DNA from: Nonomuraea endophytica
Lineage (GTDB): Bacteria > Actinomycetota > Actinomycetes > Streptosporangiales > Streptosporangiaceae
Direction of reading: 5' to 3'
Assembly: GCF_014203235.1 (NCBI RefSeq)
Contig: NZ_JACHIN010000023.1
Coordinates: forward strand, 1-64,000
DNA: 64,000 nucleotides
Positions 25,317 through 33,768 of the stretch are shown in pieces. Below the pieces are notes generated by a model. That model had not been told where the DNA came from, made no database searches, and worked only from the letters and a program-made list of their open reading frames with translations. Every line of letters begins with the position of its first letter. Position 1 is the first letter of the stretch. Position numbers and translations under genes: made by a program.

Positions 25317-28244
25317 TCAGCCCAGGCGGCGGGGGCCGCCGTCTTGGCGGGGGCCGGGTGGGGTCTTGAGTACCGCTCTGGCGCCCAGGACGATGACCTC
25401 GCTCTCCCCCACCAGCACCTGGTCCAGATCCAGCCGGGCGACCTCCGGCAGGTCGTGGGCCAGGCGGCCGACGCGTACCAGCAGGTCTTCCAGGGCTTCC
25501 ACCGCCACCGGCGGGTAGCCGTACTCGCCGAACAGCAGCGGCGCCGCGCGGACGGACCGGATCAGTCCCGCCGCGTCCTCCGCCGTCAGCGGCGCCAGCC
25601 GGAACCCCTCGTCCTCCAGCAGCCGGGCGGTCACGTCTCCCAGGCCGAACGAGACGACCGGGCCGAACGCCGGGTCCTCGGCCACTCCCACCACGGTGGG
25701 CACCGCGGGCTGCGGGACCATCCGCTGCACCGCCAGCTCGACGTCATCGCCATATTGTCCGGCCAGTTCGGTGTAGGCGCTGCGGACGGTGTCCGGTCCG
25801 CCGAGTCCGAGCCTTACGGTCCCGGCCCGCCTGGCCGCGTCCGCCCCGGTCACCTTGACCACCACGGGCCACCCGAGCAGTTCGGCCGCCTCCGCCGCCT
25901 CGTCGGGCGAGCGCACGATCGGCGCCGGCCACACCGTGATCCCGTAGCAGGCCAGCAGCTCGGTGGCATCGATCTCCACCGGCCCCGCCCCGGCCTCCTG
26001 CACCGGGAAACCGCCTGCCTCGAAGCCCTCCCGATCACCCTGCTGCCCGGCCTGAAGACCGACGGCCTCCGGGCCGACAGCGTCCGGGCCGACAGCCTCG
26101 GGGCCGACAGCCTCCGACGCGCGAGCCTCTGCGCGGCCTGCTTCGGACCCGTCGCTCTCAGAGACGGCCGCCTGGGAAGCGTCGGTGTCAGAGGCGGACG
26201 CCCGGGGTGGCTCGGGGTGGGCGCTGTCTGAGGCGGGTTCCGGAATTGCGGATCCGCTGGGCTCGGGCGCGTCGGATTGGGGGGCGTCGGTCTCGGGAGT
26301 GGGCGGGTTGAGGTGGTGGGCTATGAGGGTGTGGGCGGCTTCCGGGTTCAGGTCGGGGAGTTCGGGGGGTGTGCCGGCGGGATGCGCCAGCCAGGCCGAG
26401 TACCTGACCACGTGGGCCAACGCCCGGACCGCCTCTTCCGGGGCCGCGTAGGACGGGATGGAGCCTCTGGCCGGGGTTCGGCCCACGCGGAGGTCGGGGT
26501 GCATGCCCAGGTGGCCTTCGAACGTGGCCAGGACGGGCTTGCCGGTGTCCTGGGAGACCTTCAGCAGTTCGGCGGCCACTCCGGCGGTGTCGCCGGGGAT
26601 CGGTGGCATGTAGATGACCACGGCCGCGTCCACCTCGTCGGCGGCCAGCACGTCGGCGAGAGCAGTGCCGAACTCGGAAGGGCCGGCTGAGGCGCCTAGG
26701 TTGACGGGCGGGCGGGGCTCCAGGCCGGCGTCGGCGCTGGCGTGGACGGCGAGCAGGCCCATCGCGTCGGAGTTGGTGACCAGGCCGACGCGCGGGCCCG
26801 CAGGCAGCGGCTGGTGGGCCAGGAGCTGGCCCACGTCGAAAAGCTGGATGAGGTCGTCGACGCGGATGAGCCCGGCCTGGGCGAACAGGGAGCTGATCGC
26901 GGAGTCCGGCAGGCGCAGGGCCCGCGCGGAGTGGCCCACGGGGGTGCCGCCGCTCTTCACGGCCACGATGGGCTTGCGGCGGGCGATGCGCCTGGCCAGG
27001 CGGGTGAACTTTCTGGGGTTTCCGAGGGATTCGAGGTAGAGGAGGATGACCTCGCTGGCCTCGTCCTCCTCCCAGTACTGCAGGAGGTCGTTGCCGGAGA
27101 CGTCGGCCCGGTTGCCGGCCGACACGAACGACGAGATGCCCATCCCGCGCTGGGCGACCCGCTGGAGCAACGCGGTGCCGAGCGCGCCCGACTGGCTGAA
27201 GAAGCCGACCCGGCCGCGGCCGGGCAGGGTGGCGGCGAGGGTGGCGTTCAGGCGGGTGGCTGGGTCGGTGTTGGCGATGCCGAGGCAGTTGGGGCCGACG
27301 ACGCGCAGGCCGTAGGAGCGGGCGATGGTGGCGAGTTCGTCCTGTCTGGCCCGTCCGCCCGCGCCGGTCTCGCCGAAGCCGGAGGAGACCACGACCAGGC
27401 CGTGCACGCCCTTCTCGGCACACTCCTTCACCACGTCGAGAACGCTCTCCGCGGGCACGGCCACGACCGCCAGATCCACCTCGCCGTCGATGGCGCCCAC
27501 ACTGGGGTACGCGCGCACGCCGGCCACCGCCCGCACCTCGCGGTGCACCGGGTAGACGGGGCCGGTGAAGTCGGCGGCCAGCAGGTTGCGCAGGACGGTC
27601 TGGCCGACGCCGCCGGGTTCGCGCGAGGCGCCGATGACCGCGACGGAGCCGGGCGTGAGCAGGCGTTCGATGGAACGCGCCTCGGCGCGGTGCTCGCGGG
27701 CGGCGGTCACCTCGGCGGAGGTCTCGGTGGGGGCGAGGTCGAGCGTCATGCGGACCACGCCGTCGGCGAAGCGGCTCTGCGCGGTGTAGCCGGCCTGGCG
27801 CAGCACGCCCATCATCTTCATGTTGGCGGGCAGCACGTCGGCGATGAACGTCTCGATGCCGTTCTCACGGGCGGTGGCGGCCAGGTGTTCGAGCAGGACG
27901 GAGGCGACGCCGCGGCCCTGGTGGGCGTCCTCGACGAGGAAGGCCACCTCGCCCTCGGTGGCGCCGACCCGGTCGTAACGGATGACGGCCACCATCTCCG
28001 TGCCGATCGTGGCGATCAGGGCGACCCGGTTGGTGTAGTCGACGTTGGTGAACCAGGCCACTTCCTTGTCCGACAACTTCGGACGCGGGCCGAAGAAACG
28101 GAAGTAAATGGATTCGTCGGACAGCCGCGAATAAAAGGCGAGAAGCCGGTCGGCGTCGGCCGGGCGGATCGGACGCACGTGCGCGGTGCCACCGTCGGCC
28201 AGCACGACGTCGGCCTCCCAGTGGGCCGGATACTGTGCATCCAC
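25317..28244 (-). CDS. GNAT acetyltransferase fused to ADP-forming acyl-CoA synthetase-like domains (Pat-like)
   Basis: A 975-residue multidomain protein. Residues about 15-165 form a GNAT domain with the acetyl-CoA loop Q-G-R-G-V-A-S. Residues about 195-300 form a CoA-binding Rossmann domain (S-V-A-V-I-G-A-S-R-E-P). Residues about 320-640 form the succinyl-CoA-ligase-like domain (F-F-S-Q-S-G-A-L-G). Residues about 750-975 form an ATP-grasp domain (G-W-P-V-V-V-K-V). The order resembles actinobacterial relatives of the Pat/AcuA protein lysine acetyltransferases, which modify acetyl-CoA synthetase. A Ser/Asp/Glu/Ala/Pro-rich linker of about 100 residues with A-V-G-P-x repeats precedes the ATP-grasp domain. 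The frame stays open far upstream, but the GTG at 28244 matches the start of homology and clears the divergent kinase gene. Confidence 0.88.
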   Translation of the reverse strand: MDAQYPAHWEADVVLADGGTAHVRPIRPADADRLLAFYSRLSDESIYFRFFGPRPKLSDKEVAWFTNVDYTNRVALIATIGTEMVAVIRYDRVGATEGEVAFLVEDAHQGRGVASVLLEHLAATARENGIETFIADVLPANMKMMGVLRQAGYTAQSRFADGVVRMTLDLAPTETSAEVTAAREHRAEARSIERLLTPGSVAVIGASREPGGVGQTVLRNLLAADFTGPVYPVHREVRAVAGVRAYPSVGAIDGEVDLAVVAVPAESVLDVVKECAEKGVHGLVVVSSGFGETGAGGRARQDELATIARSYGLRVVGPNCLGIANTDPATRLNATLAATLPGRGRVGFFSQSGALGTALLQRVAQRGMGISSFVSAGNRADVSGNDLLQYWEEDEASEVILLYLESLGNPRKFTRLARRIARRKPIVAVKSGGTPVGHSARALRLPDSAISSLFAQAGLIRVDDLIQLFDVGQLLAHQPLPAGPRVGLVTNSDAMGLLAVHASADAGLEPRPPVNLGASAGPSEFGTALADVLAADEVDAAVVIYMPPIPGDTAGVAAELLKVSQDTGKPVLATFEGHLGMHPDLRVGRTPARGSIPSYAAPEEAVRALAHVVRYSAWLAHPAGTPPELPDLNPEAAHTLIAHHLNPPTPETDAPQSDAPEPSGSAIPEPASDSAHPEPPRASASDTDASQAAVSESDGSEAGRAEARASEAVGPEAVGPDAVGPEAVGLQAGQQGDREGFEAGGFPVQEAGAGPVEIDATELLACYGITVWPAPIVRSPDEAAEAAELLGWPVVVKVTGADAARRAGTVRLGLGGPDTVRSAYTELAGQYGDDVELAVQRMVPQPAVPTVVGVAEDPAFGPVVSFGLGDVTARLLEDEGFRLAPLTAEDAAGLIRSVRAAPLLFGEYGYPPVAVEALEDLLVRVGRLAHDLPEVARLDLDQVLVGESEVIVLGARAVLKTPPGPRQDGGPRRLG

Positions 28245-28400
28245 AGTCCCGAGCGTAGACCCGCATCCCAGATGCCAAGACCGTTGGACAACGCTTGTGC
28301 ATCGACTGGGCACCTGTGTCCGGTCTCCGCCCACGGGCAGGCCGAGAGCTGTTAGTTTTGCGGCGGCAGGCATAGCGAGAAGACGCAAGGTGGTGGCCTC

Positions 28401-29294
28401 ATGACGCGGGTCGTCGTGGTGGGCGATCTCATGACCGACGCGGTGGCGCGCGCCCGTTATGCGCTCGCCAGAGCCAGCGACACACCCGCGATCGTGACGA
28501 TGCACGGCGGCGGATCCGGGGCGAACATCGCCTCCTGGCTGGCCGTGGAAGGTGCCGAGGTGGCCTTCATCGGTCGCAGGGGCGCCGACATCACCGGCCG
28601 CAACCGCGACATGGAGCTGATGGGCTACGGCGTGGACGCCCGGCTCGTCATGGATCCCGAGCGGCCGACGGGCACCTGTGTGGTCCTGGTGACCCACAAG
28701 GGCGAGCGGACCATGCTCTCCGACCCCGGGGCCAACGCCGCCCTGTCGCCGGAGGACCTTCCCCGTGACCTGTTCAGCGGAGGTAGCCATCTCCATCTGT
28801 CCGGCTACACGCTGATCAACGAGGGTTCCCGCGACGCCGGTCTGGCAGCCCTGGACATGGCACGGCGCGGCGGCATGACGATCTCGATCGACTGCTCCTC
28901 CTCCGCGCCGCTGGAGCGCACCGGGGCCGAGCCGTTCCTGGAGTGGACGAACGGGGCCAAGCTCCTGTTCGCCAACGCCGACCAGGCCAAGGTCCTGACC
29001 GGACGCGACGACCCCGAGGCCGCCGTCAAGGTGCTCACCGCGTGGTTCCCGCAGGTGGTGATCAAGCTCAACGCGGACGGCTCGCTCTGGTACACCAACG
29101 GCCGCCCCGACCCCGTCCGAGCCGCCGCCGAACCGGTCGACCGCATCGTGGACGGCACCGGCGCGGGTGACGCCTTCACGGCCGGCTTCCTGCCGCCGTG
29201 GCTGGCCGGCAAGCCCCCGTCGGAAGCTCTGGCCGCAGGCAACCGCCTGGCCGCCAAGGCCATAGTCCACCTGGGCGCCCGCCCCCGCCTCTAA
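28401..29294 (+). CDS. PfkB family carbohydrate kinase
   Basis: A 297-residue ribokinase-like sugar kinase. The N-terminal substrate region reads G-G-G-S-G-A-N-I-A-S-W-L and the C-terminal PfkB signature with the catalytic Asp reads D-G-T-G-A-G-D-A-F-T-A-G-F. The sugar substrate cannot be told from sequence. It is transcribed divergently from the acyl-CoA synthetase fusion, with a 156-base shared promoter region (28245-28400). Confidence 0.92.
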   Translation: MTRVVVVGDLMTDAVARARYALARASDTPAIVTMHGGGSGANIASWLAVEGAEVAFIGRRGADITGRNRDMELMGYGVDARLVMDPERPTGTCVVLVTHKGERTMLSDPGANAALSPEDLPRDLFSGGSHLHLSGYTLINEGSRDAGLAALDMARRGGMTISIDCSSSAPLERTGAEPFLEWTNGAKLLFANADQAKVLTGRDDPEAAVKVLTAWFPQVVIKLNADGSLWYTNGRPDPVRAAAEPVDRIVDGTGAGDAFTAGFLPPWLAGKPPSEALAAGNRLAAKAIVHLGARPRL

Positions 29295-29684
29295 CCCCGC
29301 ACACGCAGGCTCCCGCCCCGACAAGCCGAGGCACGACCGCGCCACAAAACGCGCGTGGAAGCCGCATGCCGACAGCTTGGGTGGCCGCCGCATGCTGGCA
29401 GCTCGGTGGCCGCCGCGTGCCGACAGTTCGGGTGGCCGCGTGCCTACAGCTCCCGCGTGCCTACAGCTCTCGCGTGCCTACAGCTCCGTGGGTGGGTCCG
29501 GTATCGGTGGGCCGCCCAAGGGGTGAGCGGGCGCGCGTCTCGGCGGGTCAGCGGTGAGGCGGAGGAGCGTCCCCCTGGAGCGGAAATAGCGCGCCAACGC
29601 ACAAGAGGTCCGCAAAGCGCAATCAAGGCACCTGAGTACCCCCTACTCAGGCGAAGGGGACGGGCGGGGCGGAGCATCGGCTGC
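29295..29684. other. Intergenic region with tandem repeats
   Basis: No gene is supported. An in-frame upstream extension of the next gene crosses it, but it would encode repeat-derived low-complexity protein. The first half holds a tandem repeat (listed separately). The 29560-29684 part probably carries the promoter of the large operon that follows. Confidence 0.6.
29355..29490. repeat. Tandem repeat, about 25-bp unit degrading to about 17 bp
   Basis: Units of the form GTGGCCGCCGCATGCCGACAG plus CTCGG occur three to four times, then a shortened version CGCGTGCCTACAGCTC occurs three times. Copies are contiguous with no spacers. Confidence 0.78.
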
Positions 29685-31694
29685 ATGACAGCGGCTGAAT
29701 TCTCGCGCGCCCAGGACCGCTTCCGCATCCCGAGGGCGCGGCGTTTCGACTGGCTTGATCCCGTGGGCCCGCCGCTCCGTCGCTTCCCCGACCGTGATCG
29801 GCGGTTGCCGCTGGTCTGGCCGGACCCGGTCATCCCCGAGTGGCCGGACTTCTGGCCGATCAATCCGCGCGGGTTCCCGCCGCTCCAACCCCCCTCCGGC
29901 ACGGAACGGCACGAGCTGACCATCCCGGTCTCCCCCACCGACACCCCCGGCGACGACACCCTGTACGAGAGCGCCGACGGCTCCACCACCCTGTTCCTGC
30001 CCCGCTACGACCTCGCCTTCGACCAGGAGGAGCCGCGCATCCTGACCGCGGACCGCGCGGGCACGCCGACGCTGGTCGTGGTGGCCGTGCGGGTTCCGAC
30101 GGGGCTGAGCGAGCTGCCGCACGAGCTGTCGGTCTCGTTGCGCTACCGGGTGCCCGAGCTGACCGGCGGCTCGGTGGTGGTCGAAGTGGACTTCCCGGCG
30201 GTCAGGCTGAGCGACGGCGGCGCGGTGGTCTCGGCCGAGCTGCCGCTGACCGGCCCCGGCCTGCGGCAGCAGCTGCTGGCGGCGATGAGCTCACTGGAGG
30301 CCCGCGCGACGGTCGTCGTCAAGCGCGGCATCACGGTCGCGGTGCCCAACCCGATGCTGCTGATCGAGCCGCCGCCGCCCCAGACCTACCGCGAGGTGGC
30401 GCTGCTGCTGGAGTGCGTGGCCGGGCCGAGCCCGCTGCTGCTGTCGGACGCCCAGCGTGTACGGCTCGGCGGCGGCACCACCCCGACCGGTGTGCAGGGG
30501 ATGCGCCGGCTGCGCGTTCAGCACGAGGGCCGGGGACATTCGTTCTGGCAGGACCCGGCCAGGCCCGAGCACTTCTACTTCCTCCCGGACCGGTTCCTGC
30601 TGGGCCGCCTGCCCGGCACCGGACGCCGGCCCGCGCTGAACATCCGGGCGACCAGCGCCGCGCGGGAGGAGGACGTGCGGGTCACGGTCGAGTTCATGGC
30701 CAGGCCGGTCATCTCGACCGAACGGCTGGCCGCGGCGGAGCCGGTGCTGGCCGAGGAGGCCGGGCGGATGGGTGCGAGCGCGCCGATCCGGATGGAGATC
30801 CTGCCCGACGCCCAGCCGATGCTGCGCCTGGCCCTGCCGCAGGACGGGGCGGCGCCGTCCGGGCTGACCGAGCGGCCGAAGGCGCAGGTGGGCCTGGAGC
30901 AGGGCGTCACCCACGCCGAGACGTTCACGCTCGATGACTTCAGGCTCGTGCACGCGGCCTTCTTCGGCGCCTCGCTGAACGTCATGAACGGCGAGGTCAG
31001 GGTCGGCGCGGGCGGCGGCCAGCCGGAGGACGTGGAGCTGGAGCTGCGCCTGGACAACACCGCCGGCGACGTCCTGGAGCTGGTGCCGCTGACCGCCGCG
31101 CCCAAGCGCGTCACCGCCCGGCTGGTGAACGCGATCGAGAGCCCGGTCCGGGTGGACCGGCTGAAGGCCGTGGCCGTCGCGGCCGGTCGCCGGATTCCGC
31201 TGACCGTCGAGGGCGGGCCGGCGGGCAAGCTGCTGGCGCCGGGCGAGGAGCTGGAGATCGCGCTGGTCCCGGCCGAGCCGCTGCCGGACGCCGGCGCGTA
31301 CACGATCGTGCTCGACCAGTCGGGCGTGTCGGTGCAGGTGGACAAGGAGGCGGTCTGGAATGCCGTCTTCGACGACAGCGCCAAGCCGCGCCTGAGCCGG
31401 GAGGTGAGCGTGGTGGCGGTGCCGGCGATGTTCGGCGACCCGTCGGGTGACCGGGTGGCGTTGTTCGTGGTCTCGATCGTGGGCGCGCAGGGGTCGGTGC
31501 AGCTCAGCGAGACGGAGCTGAAGGCCACGACGCTCGTTCACGTGCCGGTGAGCTCGCTGCTGACCGGCGCCCCGATCCCGCCGCTGCGCTACAGGACCGA
31601 GACCATCTGGCAGTCCGGCCTGGTCGGCGTCAGCCAGGTGCGCGAGACCGACGCGACGATCCTGCCGCCGATCAAGACCCGTCCGAACGCGTAG
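29685..31694 (+). CDS. Large protein of unknown function, first gene of a six-gene operon
   Basis: A 669-residue soluble protein that I do not recognise. The N-terminus is Pro/Arg/Trp-rich (P-D-P-V-I-P-E-W-P-D-F-W-P), and most of the rest is predicted beta-rich with alternating hydrophobic residues (for example V-V-V-E-V-D-F-P-A-V-R-L). Residues 287-306 carry F-W-Q-D-P-A-R-P-E-H-F-Y-F-L-P, the motif shared with the other four large proteins of the operon. No signal peptide or membrane helix is seen. The ATG at 29685 has GGAGC nine bases upstream. The next gene starts eight bases after its stop. Confidence 0.8.
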   Translation: MTAAEFSRAQDRFRIPRARRFDWLDPVGPPLRRFPDRDRRLPLVWPDPVIPEWPDFWPINPRGFPPLQPPSGTERHELTIPVSPTDTPGDDTLYESADGSTTLFLPRYDLAFDQEEPRILTADRAGTPTLVVVAVRVPTGLSELPHELSVSLRYRVPELTGGSVVVEVDFPAVRLSDGGAVVSAELPLTGPGLRQQLLAAMSSLEARATVVVKRGITVAVPNPMLLIEPPPPQTYREVALLLECVAGPSPLLLSDAQRVRLGGGTTPTGVQGMRRLRVQHEGRGHSFWQDPARPEHFYFLPDRFLLGRLPGTGRRPALNIRATSAAREEDVRVTVEFMARPVISTERLAAAEPVLAEEAGRMGASAPIRMEILPDAQPMLRLALPQDGAAPSGLTERPKAQVGLEQGVTHAETFTLDDFRLVHAAFFGASLNVMNGEVRVGAGGGQPEDVELELRLDNTAGDVLELVPLTAAPKRVTARLVNAIESPVRVDRLKAVAVAAGRRIPLTVEGGPAGKLLAPGEELEIALVPAEPLPDAGAYTIVLDQSGVSVQVDKEAVWNAVFDDSAKPRLSREVSVVAVPAMFGDPSGDRVALFVVSIVGAQGSVQLSETELKATTLVHVPVSSLLTGAPIPPLRYRTETIWQSGLVGVSQVRETDATILPPIKTRPNA

Positions 31695-31702
31695 GAGGAG
31701 CG

Positions 31703-33757
31703 ATGAGCGTGCTGCAGGGGCTGCCCGACCTGGGCGCCCCCACCGGCTCCGGGTTCGCGGCGTTCGGCCGGGACGGCCTGATCGTCTCGGTGCCCGACCG
31801 GCTGGAGCTGACCCGCCGCGACGGCGTGCCCGAGCTGATGGTGTCGTTGGAACGTTCCCTGGCCTTCCCGCCGTCCGGGCTGCTTGAGCTGGCCTTCAAC
31901 GCCTTTTCGTCCACGCCGGGGGTGCCCGCCGACCTGCGTGAGAGCGTGCTGGAGCTCTCGGTCGTGCTCGGGCCGATCTCGCCGCCCGCGGTGCTGGCCG
32001 CCGACCAGCTCCTGGGCGCGCGGCTGGCCATCGCGCTGATGCCGGAGGCGGCGCAGGTCATCGCGCGGCTGATCGAGGACGCCACCCTCCCGATCGACGC
32101 CGCGGTACGGCTGGCCGTGCGGGCCGTGGCCCCGCGGGCGGCGTTCGAGACCGTGGTGGACCCCCGTGACCTCGCCACCCGCCTGGCCGCCCGCCTCGGG
32201 ACCGGCGCCAGGGTCACCCGTCCCGAGCTGGTCCTGGCGCTGGCCGACCTGCTCGGCGCCGGCCCGGACGCGGCCGAGGAGCTGGCGCTGCGCGCGGGGG
32301 CGCTGGTGGCCGAGCCCGCTCCCGGCGCCACCCTTGACCTGGTCCTGCGCGTACCCGCCGAGGTGGCCCCCGGCTCGGTGCGCCTCGACCTGGCCGAGCC
32401 GGCCGCAGTGATCGCCCACCGGGTGCTGTCCTTCGACCCGTTCGCCGCCGCGCGTGAGGTGGCGGGCGGCTCGCTGGACCGGCACGTGCGGCTGATCACC
32501 CTGCCCGGGCTGCCAACCGGGCAGGTGCCGGTCCACGTCTCGGCCAACCTGCCCGAGCCGGTCACCGACCTGCCCGCGCTCCTGGCGGACGTGCGGTTAC
32601 CCGCCGCCCCGCCCAAGCGGCCGCATCCGGTCTCCGGCAGCCTGGCGCTGGATGGAGCCGGCCGTACCGGAACGCTGACGCTGACGCTCGCGGCTGGCGA
32701 GCTGCCGTCGGGCGAGGCGCGACTGCGGGCGCTGATGTCCACGGGCGAGGAGGTCGAAGGGCCGTGGCGGCCCTTCGACCGGCGGCAGATCGTGCTGGAC
32801 CGCGACGGCTTCCCGCTGCCGCTGCGGGTGGTGCTGGCCTCCGACGCGCTGCTGGCGCTGGCGACGGTGGACGTCGTCAGGCAGTCAGGTCGTACGGCGG
32901 GGCGGCTCGCACCGGGCACGCCCACGCTGGCGGTGCCCGATCTGCCCGGCGACCCGGTGGCCAGGCTGGTCATCCGGCCGCTGGGCCGGGGCCGGGTGCT
33001 GGAGCTGCCGGTGGACGACCAGCAGCGGCTCGACCTGGACCCGGCGGTGCTGCCGGGGTTCGGCGGGCACCGGGCGCGGCTGGTGGCCCTGCGTCCGCCG
33101 GTCACCGTCGAATGGGCGCCCGAGGCGGAGACGGAGGTGCGGCGGGTCCCGCTGAGCGTGGCGCGGCCCGAGGCGGAGATCGGGTGGACGGCGGACTCGC
33201 CGTTCCGGCCGGGCATGCGCTGGCGGGTGGCGCCGGGGCCGTGGTCGGAGCCGGTGGACGGGCCGGTCATCACCGTGGACCAGGCGGCCCCGGTCGTGGT
33301 GGACGGCGTCGAGCTGGTGCCCGACCGGCGGGATCCGAGCGTGTGGGTCTATGTGCCGCCGGGGCCGTTCCTGGACCGCGAGCCCAGCCTCCTGGTGGCG
33401 GGCGACACGGCGTTCCTGCAGCTCACCAGCCGGATCGACCTGCCCGAGGCGGCGAAGGCGGCGCTCCTTGGCGCACTGGCCGGGCGGGCCGGGCAGGTAC
33501 GCGCGCTGCCGGTCGAGGTGCCGCGCGTGGCGCTGCAGGTGAAGGAGTCCGACACCTGGCAGGACGTGGCCACCGGCGGCAGCTCGGGGTCGCCGCCCTG
33601 GCGGACCGCGCTGTCGGCCGTGCTCAACCCGTCGCAGGCGGAGGCCGTGAAGGCGGCGTTGTCGGGGACCGCGGGGCGGGCGCGCCTGGTCGCCGAGCTG
33701 ATCGAGGCGGACATCGTCCGCGTCCAGAGCCGCGATCTCGCGGATCTCATCAAGTAG
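31703..33757 (+). CDS. Large protein of unknown function, second gene of the operon
   Basis: A 684-residue protein without a known domain. It is Ala/Leu/Val/Pro-rich, with a partly helical first half (V-L-A-L-A-D-L-L-G-A-G-P-D-A-A-E-E-L) and a beta-rich second half. Residues 533-552 read V-D-G-V-E-L-V-P-D-R-R-D-P-S-V-W-V-Y-V-P, a C-terminal copy of the motif that opens the three proteins downstream. AGGAGCG precedes the ATG. The final 60 residues (S-Q-A-E-A-V-K-A-A-L-S-G onward) are helical. Function unknown. Confidence 0.8.
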   Translation: MSVLQGLPDLGAPTGSGFAAFGRDGLIVSVPDRLELTRRDGVPELMVSLERSLAFPPSGLLELAFNAFSSTPGVPADLRESVLELSVVLGPISPPAVLAADQLLGARLAIALMPEAAQVIARLIEDATLPIDAAVRLAVRAVAPRAAFETVVDPRDLATRLAARLGTGARVTRPELVLALADLLGAGPDAAEELALRAGALVAEPAPGATLDLVLRVPAEVAPGSVRLDLAEPAAVIAHRVLSFDPFAAAREVAGGSLDRHVRLITLPGLPTGQVPVHVSANLPEPVTDLPALLADVRLPAAPPKRPHPVSGSLALDGAGRTGTLTLTLAAGELPSGEARLRALMSTGEEVEGPWRPFDRRQIVLDRDGFPLPLRVVLASDALLALATVDVVRQSGRTAGRLAPGTPTLAVPDLPGDPVARLVIRPLGRGRVLELPVDDQQRLDLDPAVLPGFGGHRARLVALRPPVTVEWAPEAETEVRRVPLSVARPEAEIGWTADSPFRPGMRWRVAPGPWSEPVDGPVITVDQAAPVVVDGVELVPDRRDPSVWVYVPPGPFLDREPSLLVAGDTAFLQLTSRIDLPEAAKAALLGALAGRAGQVRALPVEVPRVALQVKESDTWQDVATGGSSGSPPWRTALSAVLNPSQAEAVKAALSGTAGRARLVAELIEADIVRVQSRDLADLIK

Positions 33758-33768
33758 GGAGAAAGTCC

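Noticed and set aside
28245-29393. N-terminal extension of the acyl-CoA synthetase fusion
   Set aside because: It would be antisense to the PfkB kinase gene; the GNAT homology starts at the GTG at 28244.
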